Below, piece by piece: positions 12,922 through 26,300 of a stretch of 51,388 bases of DNA (within the stretch, counting starts at the first letter, position 1; each line of letters opens with the position of its first letter). This DNA comes from Acanthaster planci. Taxonomy: Eukaryota > Echinodermata > Asteroidea > Valvatida > Acanthasteridae. The notes beneath the pieces were generated by a model. It was not told the DNA's origin. It did no database searches and worked only from the letters and a program-made list of their open reading frames with translations. Both the position numbers and the translations under genes were made by a program. The DNA lies in assembly GCF_001949145.1 (NCBI RefSeq), contig NW_019091408.1, positions 1,433,752 to 1,485,139 on the forward strand. The letters run 5' to 3'.

Positions 12922-14250
12922 GTAAGTATCACCCTTTCTTATTCGCTGTGTGCTCCGTACAAACGTCGGATACGTGCGTGCATGCAAATCTTATGGATAT
13001 CAGCCAATCAGAGCCATTATAAAGTAATATTCCGTCCGGATTGTGAGGGAGGATGTTGGGTGGTCACAAATTGTCAGCTGACACGGCAGACCTGACGGCT
13101 TCATGAAATACATGATAGCTTTAGTATGTTCAAGCGGATTAGGCCAGACACAACCAGATCTATGCTTATAATTGGTGCTATCAAAATCTAGTGGAAAATA
13201 TCGAAAACCGTGCGAGAATACTATAGGAGGGAAAAAGAAAAACAGTGTTACAACATATCGACTCCGACCTGACCCCTTGCAGGCGCCACATTTTGCAGCC
13301 AGAAGCATGATAGTACCTACTCGTTGATTCACAATCTGGGGGTCAGGACGAGGTCATCTAGTCTAGTTAATAATGGAATCAACACGCACGGAATAGACGC
13401 TTATTTGCTAGCAAGCTTCTATTATTGCATAGACTACGTTAGATGCTGTTTTAATTAGAATTGATCTACAAATATCGTGATCGGGTGATTTGTTCGGTAG
13501 GCTATTCCTTTGTGTAAACACTTAAATAAATAAGTATTCCTAATGCTGAATAAGCTAATATCACTTGTGTTTCTGGCTCCGTAAGAGATGAGCTCGTTCA
13601 CCCGTGGGCATATAACACAGTACTGTCGTTGGAACTTGATATTTTGTTTCTTTGAAATTTGAGACTGAACCACCCACGTATATTAGTCATGTAACTTTTA
13701 CGCCAAGTTATTCTCTCCATTCACGTTTTGCTTCCTCCCCTGTAGATATTTCCGGAATCATTATAAGTCAAATTCCGCTCCAAAAACGCGGGATCCCCAC
13801 TAATCATCTTAGATTAGATTCTGTGTGCTGTGTTTCGTTAACTCCCATGTGTCCATTAGCCCGTCTGGTTTCATTTCAAGGTATGGGGTAAATGATGGAT
13901 GAATGAGTGCAAACGGCTAAGTGTGTCAAGTACTGTGGCAGACTCGAATTGATGCGATTTTTAAATGATACATATATCTTTATATTACTCCCCAAAATGA
14001 AGATCGATAAGACATCATTTACTGCTTGGTTTACGTACGTGGCGATATGTGTTAAATGAATCACGTCTAATTAACACGCGTGTTTACCGGTCGAATTGGA
14101 AAAACCGAACAAGACAGACGGTAGGCCTACGTAGTACCAATCCACGCATTCTATACAGGGGGAAATGTTACTCTTCTCGTGTATACACAACGGAAACGAA
14201 GTGCCTTGAGCGAGTGTTTTCATCATTAGACGAGAGAATTGCTGGGTGAG

Positions 14251-14326
14251 ATGGGCTGCCGCCTCTTAAACATATACCGCTCTTGGTGTCTGTGGGCCCT
14301 AGTCCGTTTGGCATCAGCGCAAACAG
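14251..14326 (+). CDS. Exon 1: signal peptide
   Basis: The ATG is in good context (gtgagATGG) and opens 25 codons plus one base before the donor AACAG|gtaagc. The peptide [20 protein letters not shown] continues ASAQT. It has a basic start, a moderately hydrophobic core and an A-S-A cleavage-type end. The phase-1 end fits the acceptor of the first SRCR exon 13.5 kb downstream, giving Gly at the junction. The length matches the signal exon of the minus-strand paralog. The long intron makes this link an inference that RNA would settle. Confidence 0.6.
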
Positions 14327-17300
14327 GTAAGCGGAGACATTGAATTGGATTTAGCTACAAACTTGCTTTTGATGCAATGGGTCTCACAAACGATGTTAAA
14401 AAAAAGCCTTCAACTTGTTACTTGTGTAAAAAATAAACTGTCGGCGAAATGGATTATCGCCTCAAATCACAAATCACAGGTATTTCATACACAGGTTTCC
14501 TTGCCATACACGTACAGTTCATCATATCTCACACATGATCTTAGTACAACCAGGAAAGCTGTTATAACATTTTTAAATTCCATTTTCTATATTCGAAAAT
14601 GGTTTAAAAGAGACCGTGATAATTTTGCTAACAAATAGAATAAAACCTCTACCTTTCACTTCATTTGGCAATGTTTAGTTTTTCTTTCTTCAGAAAATCA
14701 ACCTTTATAACAGTCAGGAAGTGCATGTAATAGAAAGAATATCGAATTGACGGCTGTTGGAATTGTTCGCTATTTCTATAATTTTTTGTAAACCTCCCTC
14801 AAAGGCCTTCGACGAAATTTGAATGAGTGAAACGAGTATTTGGATTTCGCTCCATAAATTCATCGGAAAAAAGGCCAAAATAACAAAACTGAACGGAATC
14901 TTTGGTGCTTATGCGCGGCTATGGCGAAAAATTCAATAAAAACAAATTTGACCGGTCGTTATGTAAAAACCGAACAATTTATTGACGAAAATGTGCTCGG
15001 AAAACCTACCACGTGCAAATTGCCTGCCGTGAAAGGTCTGTATTGCTCATTGTTTTTTCCACTCAAAGCTAAACAATACATGTTCTACAATGGCTCACAA
15101 ACAAAAGCATGAATGTATAATGATAAATAAAATAACCATGATGGAAGACATGAAGATCAGAGTGAAGATCGAAGGTATACCCAACAAAAAACGAAGCAAA
15201 AATGGATGAGATACTGTTAGAGTGAAAAAAGAAAAAAGATTAAAAGGAAACAAATAAACAACACATAATGTCACAGGCATTAGTTTATACTCTACATGAT
15301 GTGACATTATGTGTAGTTTGTGAGTCATTGAGGGTCATGACTCTCATGGTTCGTCATGTATTGTAAATAATGTTTGTTTCTTTTTTTATCATTACTTTTA
15401 CTGCATTCTTTTCTTTCTTGTTAATGTTATAATCGCAATTCGTGGTGCTAGTAAAATAAACAAATAAATGATCAATTAATACTAAAGAGAGAACAAATAA
15501 TCAATCAATACTCACGAGGGAGCACTGAATTTTCCCGGCTTAATTAATCATCTTTGCAGTCCAATTGGTTATTATGCATTCTATTCAAACAATGTTTTTG
15601 CAGTTCGTTGCTCCTTAATTGTTTCCTGTTTTTTTCACACAGGAGAGCTTTCAAATTTAGTTGCAGGCACTGAAAATTGTATTTTCACTTATTTCTTACC
15701 ATACGGGGATTCACAGTAGTGTGCCACCAAGAGTTTGCAATGCGTTGGCAAATCATAATGTGCGAAATCTGTCGACCCTTCCAAACGTGCATTGGGTCGA
15801 CAGATTTTGCTCATCGTGACTGGCCAACCAGTTGCAAACTCTTGATGGCGGACTATTGTGAATCGCCCATATTAGCTTTGTGTTTTCTTCCTTTTCCTGC
15901 ACATTAAAACAGAAACAACACAGTGCATCGAAGGTTGGGGTTACACAAGAGACGTTGCACAAATTTCATAAAATGTTTTCCTGTCCAAGAAACTGCCCTC
16001 ACGAATTTGAAGGGTCCTGGTATGTTTTTTTTAATTGAATACTGACTTTTGCTTAAAACGGAGCAAAGGTATGCAATTGCATGCTCATGAAGGTAAATGG
16101 AATGATTATTTTGCTTTTTGAACGGTGATCTAAAGCGACAATTTATTTCGTGATAAACTGAATGAGTGAATTACAAATTCAGTCGAGAAAACCTATTCTT
16201 GTTGGCACACTGCGTTTGCATATATGGGGAATGAAATTTGAAAGCTTGATGGCTCGAATAGAAGTGAAAATCTGTATTTCTTGGTGACAGACATTGAAGG
16301 CAGTTTGAAGGGTACCTTGGTTGAAAACGATATATATCGATCCGTTTCAAGGTCTTGTGTCGGTGTAAAGTAGCGAATCACCGTGCCTTGTACCTTTATG
16401 ATACTTAAAACTTCCGGCAAAAGGAGCCGATTACAAGATGAGGTATATGTAGATTTTCCCTAAATTGAATTTGCTAGTTATAGGAAAATATAATACAAGG
16501 TATTAAGCCGACTATTTTAGGAATGAAAAACTACGTCATGTTACTATACCAGAATTTCTAGAAGCAAGATATCTTACAAAATAATCAGTGTAAAAATCCA
16601 TAGTAGTTTAATCATCAAAATATAATCCAAGAACTTTTAGCATTTTGAATTGTATGAACTTATGTGTCGTTGATAAAGAAGGAGGGACATCACAAAAATA
16701 ACACGCAGCTGATCTGGAATATTTTCTTTTATTCTATCCAGTCGGATAACAAAAACTCTATTTTAATGGTGTCAACAGGAATGTTATTTTCCTAATGAGT
16801 ACACAATAAATAATCATTGTCAGAAGAAAAGTATAGGAAAGACGTTTAGAAGCATTACTACAGTCATTTATATAAATTACAAAAAAAAAACATAAAGGTC
16901 AACGAATTGATCCTTTATGAACTTTACATGTTAAGTAGAGTGTTTGTCGCTAATTGATAGGTACTGTTCTCTGACTACTGAAAGGCAACTTTCTAACCAT
17001 TCTAAAGGAACCCCTTTTATATCATAATGGTCAGGCGGATATAAAAGTAATTTTTGATCAAGACTACCAAATGCTTTAGAAAAATTAAGAAAAACTAATC
17101 CTATCGAAGGCTACGCTCAAAAATATTTTATCCACATGCAGATTTATTGTGATTTTTGATTATTTCTATTTATTTATTTATACCCTCGATGGTGTCCCCA
17201 ATTGATCCTCCAGATCCGCCCTTGAGTTGAAGTTCCTTTCAAACAGTTCATTCGTTTAGCCGATCTAATTTTCAAAGATTGAAGCGGGGTGAACTATATT

Positions 17301-20300
17301 TTGAACGAATATTCATTAACATTCCATTTTGAGCTTACAAATCTCATAACAACACACACAACAAGATTCTGTTCATTTTTACTCTTGACAAAAACGCCAA
17401 ACGTCACCTTTATAAATTAAGCTTGATACTGCTTTATCTAGTAGCAGTTTTTAGCAAACACAAAAGTGCGCAATCAAACACCCAAAGGCACACCTCACAA
17501 TGCAGCCTTAGTTTTTCTCCGAGGATGTTCCGTCTCACGTCCGTTAGCCCTGAACTCAGGAACAATCAGTTTGTGCTCCACAGTCATGCAAAACCCTTCA
17601 GCGTCCGGCCAGTTCAAGACAACAGCAAAAGCAGGCGTCTTCACCTGTGCTAAGTACTTATTATTTGAGTCTTATTACTAGTCTTGTTTCCAGCTGCATT
17701 TTTTCATTTGTCACCCGTTTGCATGTATTAGCGTCAAGTATGGTGTACTTTTACCACACACATTTCTGCCTCTCTTCAGGCTCTTCCAGGGCGACGCAAC
17801 TACACGACACGACGGCCCGACGGTTCATTTGCGTCGTGTCGTCGCGTCTCGCCGTTGCCTTTTTACCATTACGTTTGTACACACCCGACTCGTCGCGTCG
17901 TGTGTGGCGTTGTGCCGTCGCCCTTGACGTCGTGCTGTCTTATGTCTTTTCCTTGTATTTTTTCTGCCCAAAGGTTGCTCCTTCCTTCACCCATCGCGAC
18001 ACACCGTCGTGCGTTGCGACGTATGTCGTGTTGTACGTCACGTTGCGTGGCGTATTACGTCACCTGAAGCCCAACGCGACCCACGACACGACGCACTACA
18101 CGATGCGTCGTGTGCTGTCGCCCTTGGCTTCATGGGTACCATTACTGTTTTCTTTGATATCCATCCCCCGTGATTGCAAATTTAAAGTACGTGCTCTACG
18201 TAGCAGGCCTTGATTGTGTTGTTCATCTTTCTAACTTTGTGTTTTCATTAATAGTGAGTTTTTGAAGAAAAGGTTGTTATTTTTTTCCAAATGTAATTAG
18301 AAAGAGCGTCGCGTCTAATTATCAGCATTTTCTACAGGAAATAAGTAACATTAACGTCTGCCACAATTGTTTAGCTTTTTTTGCTCTAAATCTGATCTTT
18401 TTAATAATTATTTATAAATCCCTTCTAAGATACAGTACATCAAATATCATTATTACGTGCTTGCTAATGTAACATGCAGATCTGATGAGAAATTATGTTT
18501 GTGGCCAAACAGAGTTGAAGAAATGACATCTTCACAAGATGATGGTCTATATTGTTTTATTCAGAAACACGGACCAGTAATCATTGAAAGTGTGTTGCTG
18601 ATGAAGTTTTAACGAGGAATATTGAACTGAAGGAAGACTGAAGACGGGATATTCTGAGGGTGGAGTGCAGGCTGGGTGTTAATTTCCTAAACCTATAGTC
18701 AAGATGGCGGTTGTTCAATTGTAGTCAAATTGTTTAGGGAAGTGGGAGTAGTCTACTTGCTGAGATGGACCACAGAGAAATACCTATAAGGTTGCCAATC
18801 TACCACAAATGGGAACTTCATCATAATGGTCTTAAAAGAGAGTTGACGGAAATTGGAACAGGGGTCGATAGGCGTCGTGTGTGTTCAAACGTAATGGCAA
18901 GAAGGGGACGGCGAGAGCGACGGCAAGACGCAAGGGAGCCGTTGTGCCGTCGCGTTGTGTAGTTGCGTCGCCTTGGAAGAGGCTATAGAGGCAATAATGT
19001 GTGTCGTAAATAGTACACTATGGTAAATCCAATGGTCCGTGGTCCATCACTGCAGTTCAGTTTGTCGCGGCTGCAGGAGAATACTTATTTGTAAATATGT
19101 AAATGAGCAAGTGTGCCTTCTGGACACCCCTTTTCTCTAGAAATAAAGCGTTCTTTTCTTGAAGGGCCATGCTTCCATGCTTATCAACAAAATAAATAAA
19201 TAAATAAATAAACATAGACCGTAGAGCAAGGACACAGGTTTGAAATGCCCAGGCTGGAACATCTAGCCAATTACCGCTTTGTCGCATGCCTAGTATGTCC
19301 ATGCGTGCATCTGTTTCACAACGAAACCCCTTTGTACCCTATGATTGCCGCTGCACTTTGTCGATGGTAATCTGCATCCTTAAAACTTCGTGTACTGAGG
19401 TATAGGAAATTGAATATTCATTCCTTTGTTGGTGCTTGGTATAATCTGACAATATCAAATTTAATGCTTGCGCAGTTGCTTGCATTACGCTGTGTGCCTT
19501 AAATTTATATGTGCAGTCATTGCCCTTAATGAGCTCTTTCTTCGGGAGTTATTTTGGGAATAAAAAGCCCAGTTGTTTACAAGGTTTTGTGTTTTGTTTG
19601 AATAATTTTTGTGGCATTTGTACAAAAGCGTATTTTATGAGATCTCACGATCACTCCCTTTGATGAAATAGCGTGTTTTGTTCTTAATGAACTAAGCTTT
19701 CCAGTAGTAGTGAGCATTTTGTTGGCCAGTCTTAACCAAATTCGTACCAAGTCTTTGAATACTGATGTATTGGACGGAGGAGAATAAAATTACAAACTTT
19801 GCATGGATAATGGAACAGTGTATCAAAATTTTAAAAGTTTATTTACGATGGCAAAAGTAGGTTTAATATCAGGAATTTCTCTCTCTCTAGCTATTTCCTG
19901 GTCACGTCGATAATTTGTATTTAATTGCCAACAAAATGCTACAAGTATTGCTAGGATATTACTGGCCCCGCTTGCCCGGCTAAGATGCACGCAGTAATCA
20001 CACATTTTTAGAATGTTTTCTATTATTTTGTGATATTTACACGCTTTTATAACGTGTTCTATTTTGGTAATGTGCTTTTATCAATCAATCAATCAACCAA
20101 TCAATGAGAATCTAAGAAAGGTCGTTTTCTGCATTTCTCTGAATTACGTGTATATTATTACCTTTCTTTTTTATTTACATCTTCATTAAATTGAAATTTG
20201 GAAGAGACCGCCCTATATTGATTTTCAGTGTTGAACATTGACATAAGTTTGCAAATCCAACATGGGTGGTTTTTTTTACTTCCAGAGTGTTCCTTTGTGT

Positions 20301-23300
20301 TTGTTCCTTGAACATAGCACACAGTCTTACCTCTTTAGAAATTATGTACACAGTCACACAGTTACAATTTTACGGGCATAAATCTCTCTCCAGACCACTT
20401 TAATAAATCTGTTTGGCAAAGTGAGTTAGGATTTTTAGAATAATTTTTTTTCACATCGATGAAACAGCTGAATGTCTGCAGTACCATTCAACTAACAACC
20501 CCCTCCCAGATTTCTGCACACTTTGCCAATCAAAGATTCCCTTTTTAATGCAAGTGTGTGTTTTGGAATAAATGGGAATGAAGTTAAATTCGAATATCGC
20601 AGTCTTAAAAGAAATTTAAAGGTTATAGTCGTGGACAATTTTTTTTGTCAACAGTTCACGCGCAACGCTGATAAAACATAGCTTACGTCATATCTGGCCA
20701 GCCAAGCAACACTGAATTAGGCCCTCAGTTACCTTTGACAGACCACACACACCGGGCGAAGGCATTCAACGACACACATTCAAATGAAAAACTGTTAACA
20801 CCCAATTGCCCTGGCCCGTTTCAACAGACAATCACATCGCGCCTTTCCATTGGTGTAAATAGGGCAAACCAGGTTGCAAAGATTGTAAGAGTCCAGCTTC
20901 AATTACTTGTTTGCGCTGAAATCAAAATGGGTAACAGCCCATAGGCGAAACAAGGGGTAATTTTAGGCGGCAGTTCATGTCGCCAAATGTTTTTCCCTCC
21001 TGAAAACAATCGGCCCCCTGGCGCTTAATTTCCTTTGCCGTCTATCAGAAACTACAAGCAAGAGTCATGTCCACAGTATTCAAGCAATGTTTCCCCTCAA
21101 CTTTGGTTGACTCGATTGAAATTCAAGCGGCTTTTCACGCAAACCATTGATCCTCTGTTTCTAAAACATTTCCAATACCCTCCCTTGCCTGGACCAGGGT
21201 TAAAAGTGTAAAATACTGTGCAATTCGTCTATGCATATTAACATTGTCATGGCAGATGTGCGAGGGAAAAGGGCCTTTACGCAACCAACAACGATTGTGT
21301 GACTAATGTTTACTTATTTATTTTGTTAATAAGCATGGAAGCATGACCCTTCAAGAAAAGAACACTTTGTTACTAGAGGAAAAGGGCGTCCAAAAGGCAC
21401 ACTTGCACATTTACAATCAAAATATTCTCCTGCAGCCGCGACAAACTGGACTGCAATGATTGACCATAGTGCACTATTTATGACACACATTTTTGCCCCT
21501 ATAGCCTCTTCCAAGCCGAAGCAACTACACAACGCGACGGCACAACGGCTCCCTTGCGTCTTGCCGTCGCTTCGCGCTGTCCCCTTCTTGCTATTGCGTT
21601 TGAACACACGAAGCCTGTCGATCCTTGTTCCAATTTCCGTCCACTCTCTTTTTAACACCATTGGGCCTATCATGAAGTTCCTATTTGCGGTAGACTTGGA
21701 TTTGTGACCTTAAAGATATTTCTCTGTGGTCCATCCCAGCAATTTCCAAGTAATACTCTCACTCCTCAAGACAATTTGTCTATAATTGTACGACAGCAAG
21801 TTTGACCACGGGATTACGGAATTACCACCCAGCCTACACTGTATTATTACCCTCAGAATGTACCGTCTTTAGTCTTTCTTCAGGTCAGTTTTCCTCGTTT
21901 AATAACTTCATCAGCAACACAGTTGTAATGATTACTAGTCCGTGTTTCTGAATAAAAACTGTTAGGACCCTTATCATTGTAGCCGTGTCTTTTCTTCAAC
22001 TCGATCTGTTTGACCACGCATATAATTTCTCATCAGATCCGCTAGGTACAAGCACGTAATAACGATTGATGTATTGTATCTGAGAATGGATTTACAAAAA
22101 ATTATTAGAAAGATCCGAATTAGAGCAGGAAAAGCTAAAACATTGTTGTGGCTGACGTTAATGGTATTTATTTCCTGGAGACAATGCTGATCAGTGACGT
22201 AGCCAGGAGGGCTCTTGGGGCACGTGCCCCCACCCCCCTCCCACACACAAACATGGACATTGAACAAGACTAACAAAATCTTAATTTATAACGGGTTTTG
22301 CCCTTACCCAAAGTATGTATTAGTAAACACTGTATACCCAGTGCTTGTCTGAGAGCTTGCGAAAAAATTCACAAGCTTACTCGGGTGGGACTGGAACCCA
22401 CAACCTCCTGCCTACTAGTGCAGACGTCTTAACCAGTCGACCACCGAGCTTGCAGTGGGCGGCTGGCCGGTCGGAGTCAGGTGTAGCAGCAGGTACTGCG
22501 AACGATTTCAACGATACATACGTTCGGTAAGGGCAAAACCCGTTATATATTAACATCTCCCCAACGCAAAATACATCTAGATAACAAATCTTGCCCGAAA
22601 AACACACCATCGAAAGCTTGTGCCCCAATAACATGCTGATGTCCCCTTTGTTCCCCCGACAAGTAAAATCCTAACTACGTCACTGATGCTAATAGTTCGA
22701 CGCGCCGCTCTTTCTATTTACATTTGGTAAAAAAATTACAATCTTTCTTCAACAACTCACTGTTAATGAAAACACAAATTTAGTAAGAATTCATAAAAAG
22801 AGCAATAGAATCAAGGCTTGTTAGGAAGAGCATGTACTTTGCAAGCGCAGGGGGCGGAAATGGGAAAAAGTGATGGCGTCCATGAAGCCAAGGGCGACAG
22901 CATACGAAGCGTCACGTTCACCTCCTGTTTGTATAACAAACACGTCCCATCTAGTTATTACCATGGCATTTGCCTGTCTAATGAAGATAACTTTTTTAAA
23001 TTAAATATTTATCGGCGCTGTACTGGTTGTTTGTGGGAGCGCGTGGAGCTTGTTTCATAGGTCGCTACGGTAACAACGAAATTGCACTTTGTAGTCTTTT
23101 GGAAAACATTGTTTGGGTCTTTCTTTTTTGAGGGGGACATAATTGCTTAGAATAAATGTACAGTGATTGCAGAAAATAAATTGACACACAACTGTGTTAA
23201 CATACAGAGACTTACAGAGATATGAAATGTTTGCCAATTTATTTCAGACACCAGTAATAAATTTTGCAGGGGAAGAGTGCCCGCTGACCTCTTATTTCCA

Positions 23301-26300
23301 CATGATGGGAGTTTAACTTTGACTTTTGCCAGCTTTCGAGGAGCATTGTAGGGGACTATCGGGGAATAAGAATTAGAGACGTAAAAGTTTTATTCAACAG
23401 AATTCGATAATAAGGTCATTTATGAACATTCCCATAAATTTCCGTCGTTGGAAGGTATCAATGAGCTCCTCAAAATGAAGAATTTCCATAATAAGACATT
23501 CGTATTGTTTCTACGCTTTCGCGTGAGTGCAATACGTTTAATGATTTGCCAAACTGGTAAATGAAATGTAAATGAATTTGGCGGATGAATGAGCTTGTTT
23601 TCCTTCAATCAATATGTACGCAAATGAGTTCGAGAAAAGATTTTACCAAAAAGTACAGACCCTGATTAATGGTAATTGACTTTTTATACATGACTTCTCC
23701 TACTTACAGCTTTCAACAGCCTTTTTAAGACTCCATATCCTGTATTACATTTTGTTCAACCCCAAAGTGATTCAAGCTTTCTGTTATTGCTGGCACTATT
23801 GCATGTACAACTCCCTCAGAGGGAGCGATTGAAGCAGTTCATTCCTAGTGCTACTGCTTTACTACACTATATGTGCTTGGTTCACATTCCTTTGAGATGA
23901 TTACTCTAAGGTCCTTCTATTCCTCTACTGGCTCCATTATTGTCTCTCCTGTGCGTCGCATTGTTCGCGTCGCACTGCCGTGTGTCGGGTCGTATGTCAT
24001 GTTGTGCGTCGCGTCGCACATTACGTCGTTGAAGCACGGCAAGACGCACGACGCGACGCTTCATCGTGTTTAAAGGGGGCCGCCTAATACTGTTTTCTTT
24101 CATTTCCATCCCTTACGCTTGCAAAATACATGCCCTGAGCCGCAGGCGTTACATTTTATATTTTTCATCCATTATTAACATTGAATTAATTTCTGTTATA
24201 TTTTATTGAAAAGAAAATGCAAAAACAGCAAATAGAAAATCCTTGTATGTAGCAACTGCTCTCACAGATCGGTGAAAGCCCAGAATTCGTCACCCTTTAA
24301 TTACCCGACTGATACTTGTTCTAATTTCCGTCAAATTTATTAAGACTGTTGATGCGAGTCATCCAAGACTTGCGTATGTACTGTGGGCAAGAGTCATGCC
24401 CACAGTATATAAGCAATGATTCAACTTCGGATGATTCGACTGAAATTCAAGCGGCGAGTCCAGTACATTTTACGCTCCGTTGGGTAGACCAGGGTTAGAA
24501 GCGTAAATGTGCAATTCGTCCGTGCATATTACAGAGGGATCCCAATACGACGCTTTTAGCGTCGATCTGCGCACTTCCTCGTTTGAAAACGACGCTATAT
24601 GTGTCAGCTTCAATTCTTAGTACGATCAGACGATTGAAAGTAAGGAGTCAAGACACAAAATACATAAAGGTATGTTAAATTCAGACTTTTCAGGTTGCAA
24701 ATTTTTGTGGAAGAGTCTTTCAGGATGACTTGACCTGGAAAATCAAAAGAAAAAAATAACGGCAATTAACCGCGTACTAACGTACCTGCGATGGTCGTGT
24801 ATCTGCATGTGCAGTGGGCGTGGTTTAAACTGAAGCGGCGTCACACTTATGAACCGGATACTGCAGGTACTGCGTGGTCTCCGCGGGCAAGCGCGAGGAA
24901 GTTCAACACAGGGAACCTCAGTTTCGATGCGGATATGGGCAGACGGAGCCAATGTGAAGTCCCTCTATAACATTGTCGCGACAGCCTTGCGAGGAAAATG
25001 GACATTTGCAGTACCAAGAAATGTTGTGCGTCTATGTTTATCAATTTGTTGTTAAGCATGGCAGCATGAGCCTTCAACAAAAGAACCCTTTATTTATCCT
25101 TTAAAACGATACACTAAACTTGAAACGTACGATATTTTGGTAATGTTGCTTGATGCTGTGACCCGGATGTCTTTATTTTATAGATCACTAAACCGCCATA
25201 TTAACTCCATATTAACTCCTCAAAGCCAGATCTATTAACAATCTTGACATTGTAAGGATAGTATAGGTCCGGATCGTAACAGAAATGTACTGTATTTAAC
25301 TTGCAGTGAATGAACTTGTACTGTTGGTTGCCAGATACGAAAAACCCAAGGGGACAAAAGGAAACGTATGCCTGACCTAAGCGAAGCAACTGCAGTGAGG
25401 CGAGCAAACAACTAGGTTGAACAGATCCTACAAATCAACGCAATTTTGGATGGAGTTCACAGCGAAGTGGAAGTATGAAGGCCTCAACCATGCCAAATCC
25501 AATCTTTATATAGGCCTACCCTTTCTTGACCACTCGACCGTTACTCTTATATAACAAGCATAAATTCAATTCATTCTAACTCACCACGGCGCTCAACCGA
25601 ATGAATAGACATTTCTAGAGAAAAAGGGCGTCCAGAAGGCGTACTTTCACATTTAAAATCAAAATTTCTCCTGCAGCCATAACAAACTGCACTGCAATAA
25701 TTGACCATAGTGCACTATTTACGACACACATTTTTCGCCTGTAGGGGCCTATAGCCTGTTCCAAGGCGAAGCAACTACACAACGCGACGGCTCCCTTGCG
25801 TCTTGCCGTCGCTTCGCGCCGTCCCCTTCTTGCCATTACGTTTGTATACACACGATGCCTGTCGATCCTTGTTCCAATTTCCGTCCACTCTCTTTTTAAC
25901 ACCATTAGGCCTATCATGAAGTTCCCATCTTCCCAATTTGTCTACAATTGTACGACAGCAAGTTTGACCTAAGGTTTAAGGAATTACCACCCAGCCTGCA
26001 CTGTATTATTACCCTCAGAATATTCCGTCTTCAGTCTTCCCTCAGTTCAGTCTTCCTCGTCAACTTCATCCGTAACACACTTCCAATGATTAGTATTCCG
26101 TGTTACTGAATAAAACACCGTAGACCGTATTATCATTGTGACGGTGTCTTTTCTTCAACTCGATCTGTTTGGCCACGCACATAATCTCTCATCAGATCTG
26201 CTAGGTACATTAGCAAGCACATAATAATGATTGATGTATTGTATCTGAGAATGGATCTACAAATTATTATTTGAAAGATATCAGAATTAGAGCAAGAAAA

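Larger units (their letters stand above)
22192..22685. mobile_element. hAT-type MITE with 8-bp target site duplication
   Basis: The ends are CAGTGACGTAG and CTACGTCACTG, perfect 11-bp terminal inverted repeats of the CAGTG...TAGCC type common in hAT elements. Flanking octamers are atgctgat (22184..22191) and atgctaat (22686..22693), an 8-bp target duplication with one change, as hAT transposases make. The direct paralog near 26350-26365 (acaatgctgatagtt) is the empty site. There is no transposase, so it is non-autonomous. Confidence 0.85.
20990..23060 (+). mobile_element. CGACG-rich foldback element, copy 2, interrupted by an hAT MITE
   Basis: Segments 20990-21290 and 21325-23060 match 24350-24535 and 25035-26560 as direct copies, and 17700-19195 as an inverted copy. 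An example is the shared text tcgatccttgttccaatttc, then cgtccactctctttttaaca. An hAT-type MITE (22192..22685) splits the match at the point where the sister copy is uninterrupted. Confidence 0.7.

Noticed and set aside
17195-17230. Possible hAT end (cagatccgcccttg)
   Set aside because: It looks like a lone terminal sequence, but no partner end or target duplication was found.
17647-18213. 188-codon plus-strand ORF
   Set aside because: It lies across the CGACG-rich inverted repeat. The open frame comes from the repeated cgtcg words, and related copies do not keep it open.
22379-22451. Functional tRNA gene
   Set aside because: The T-arm is good, but the anticodon arm does not pair properly and the sequence sits inside two nested mobile elements.
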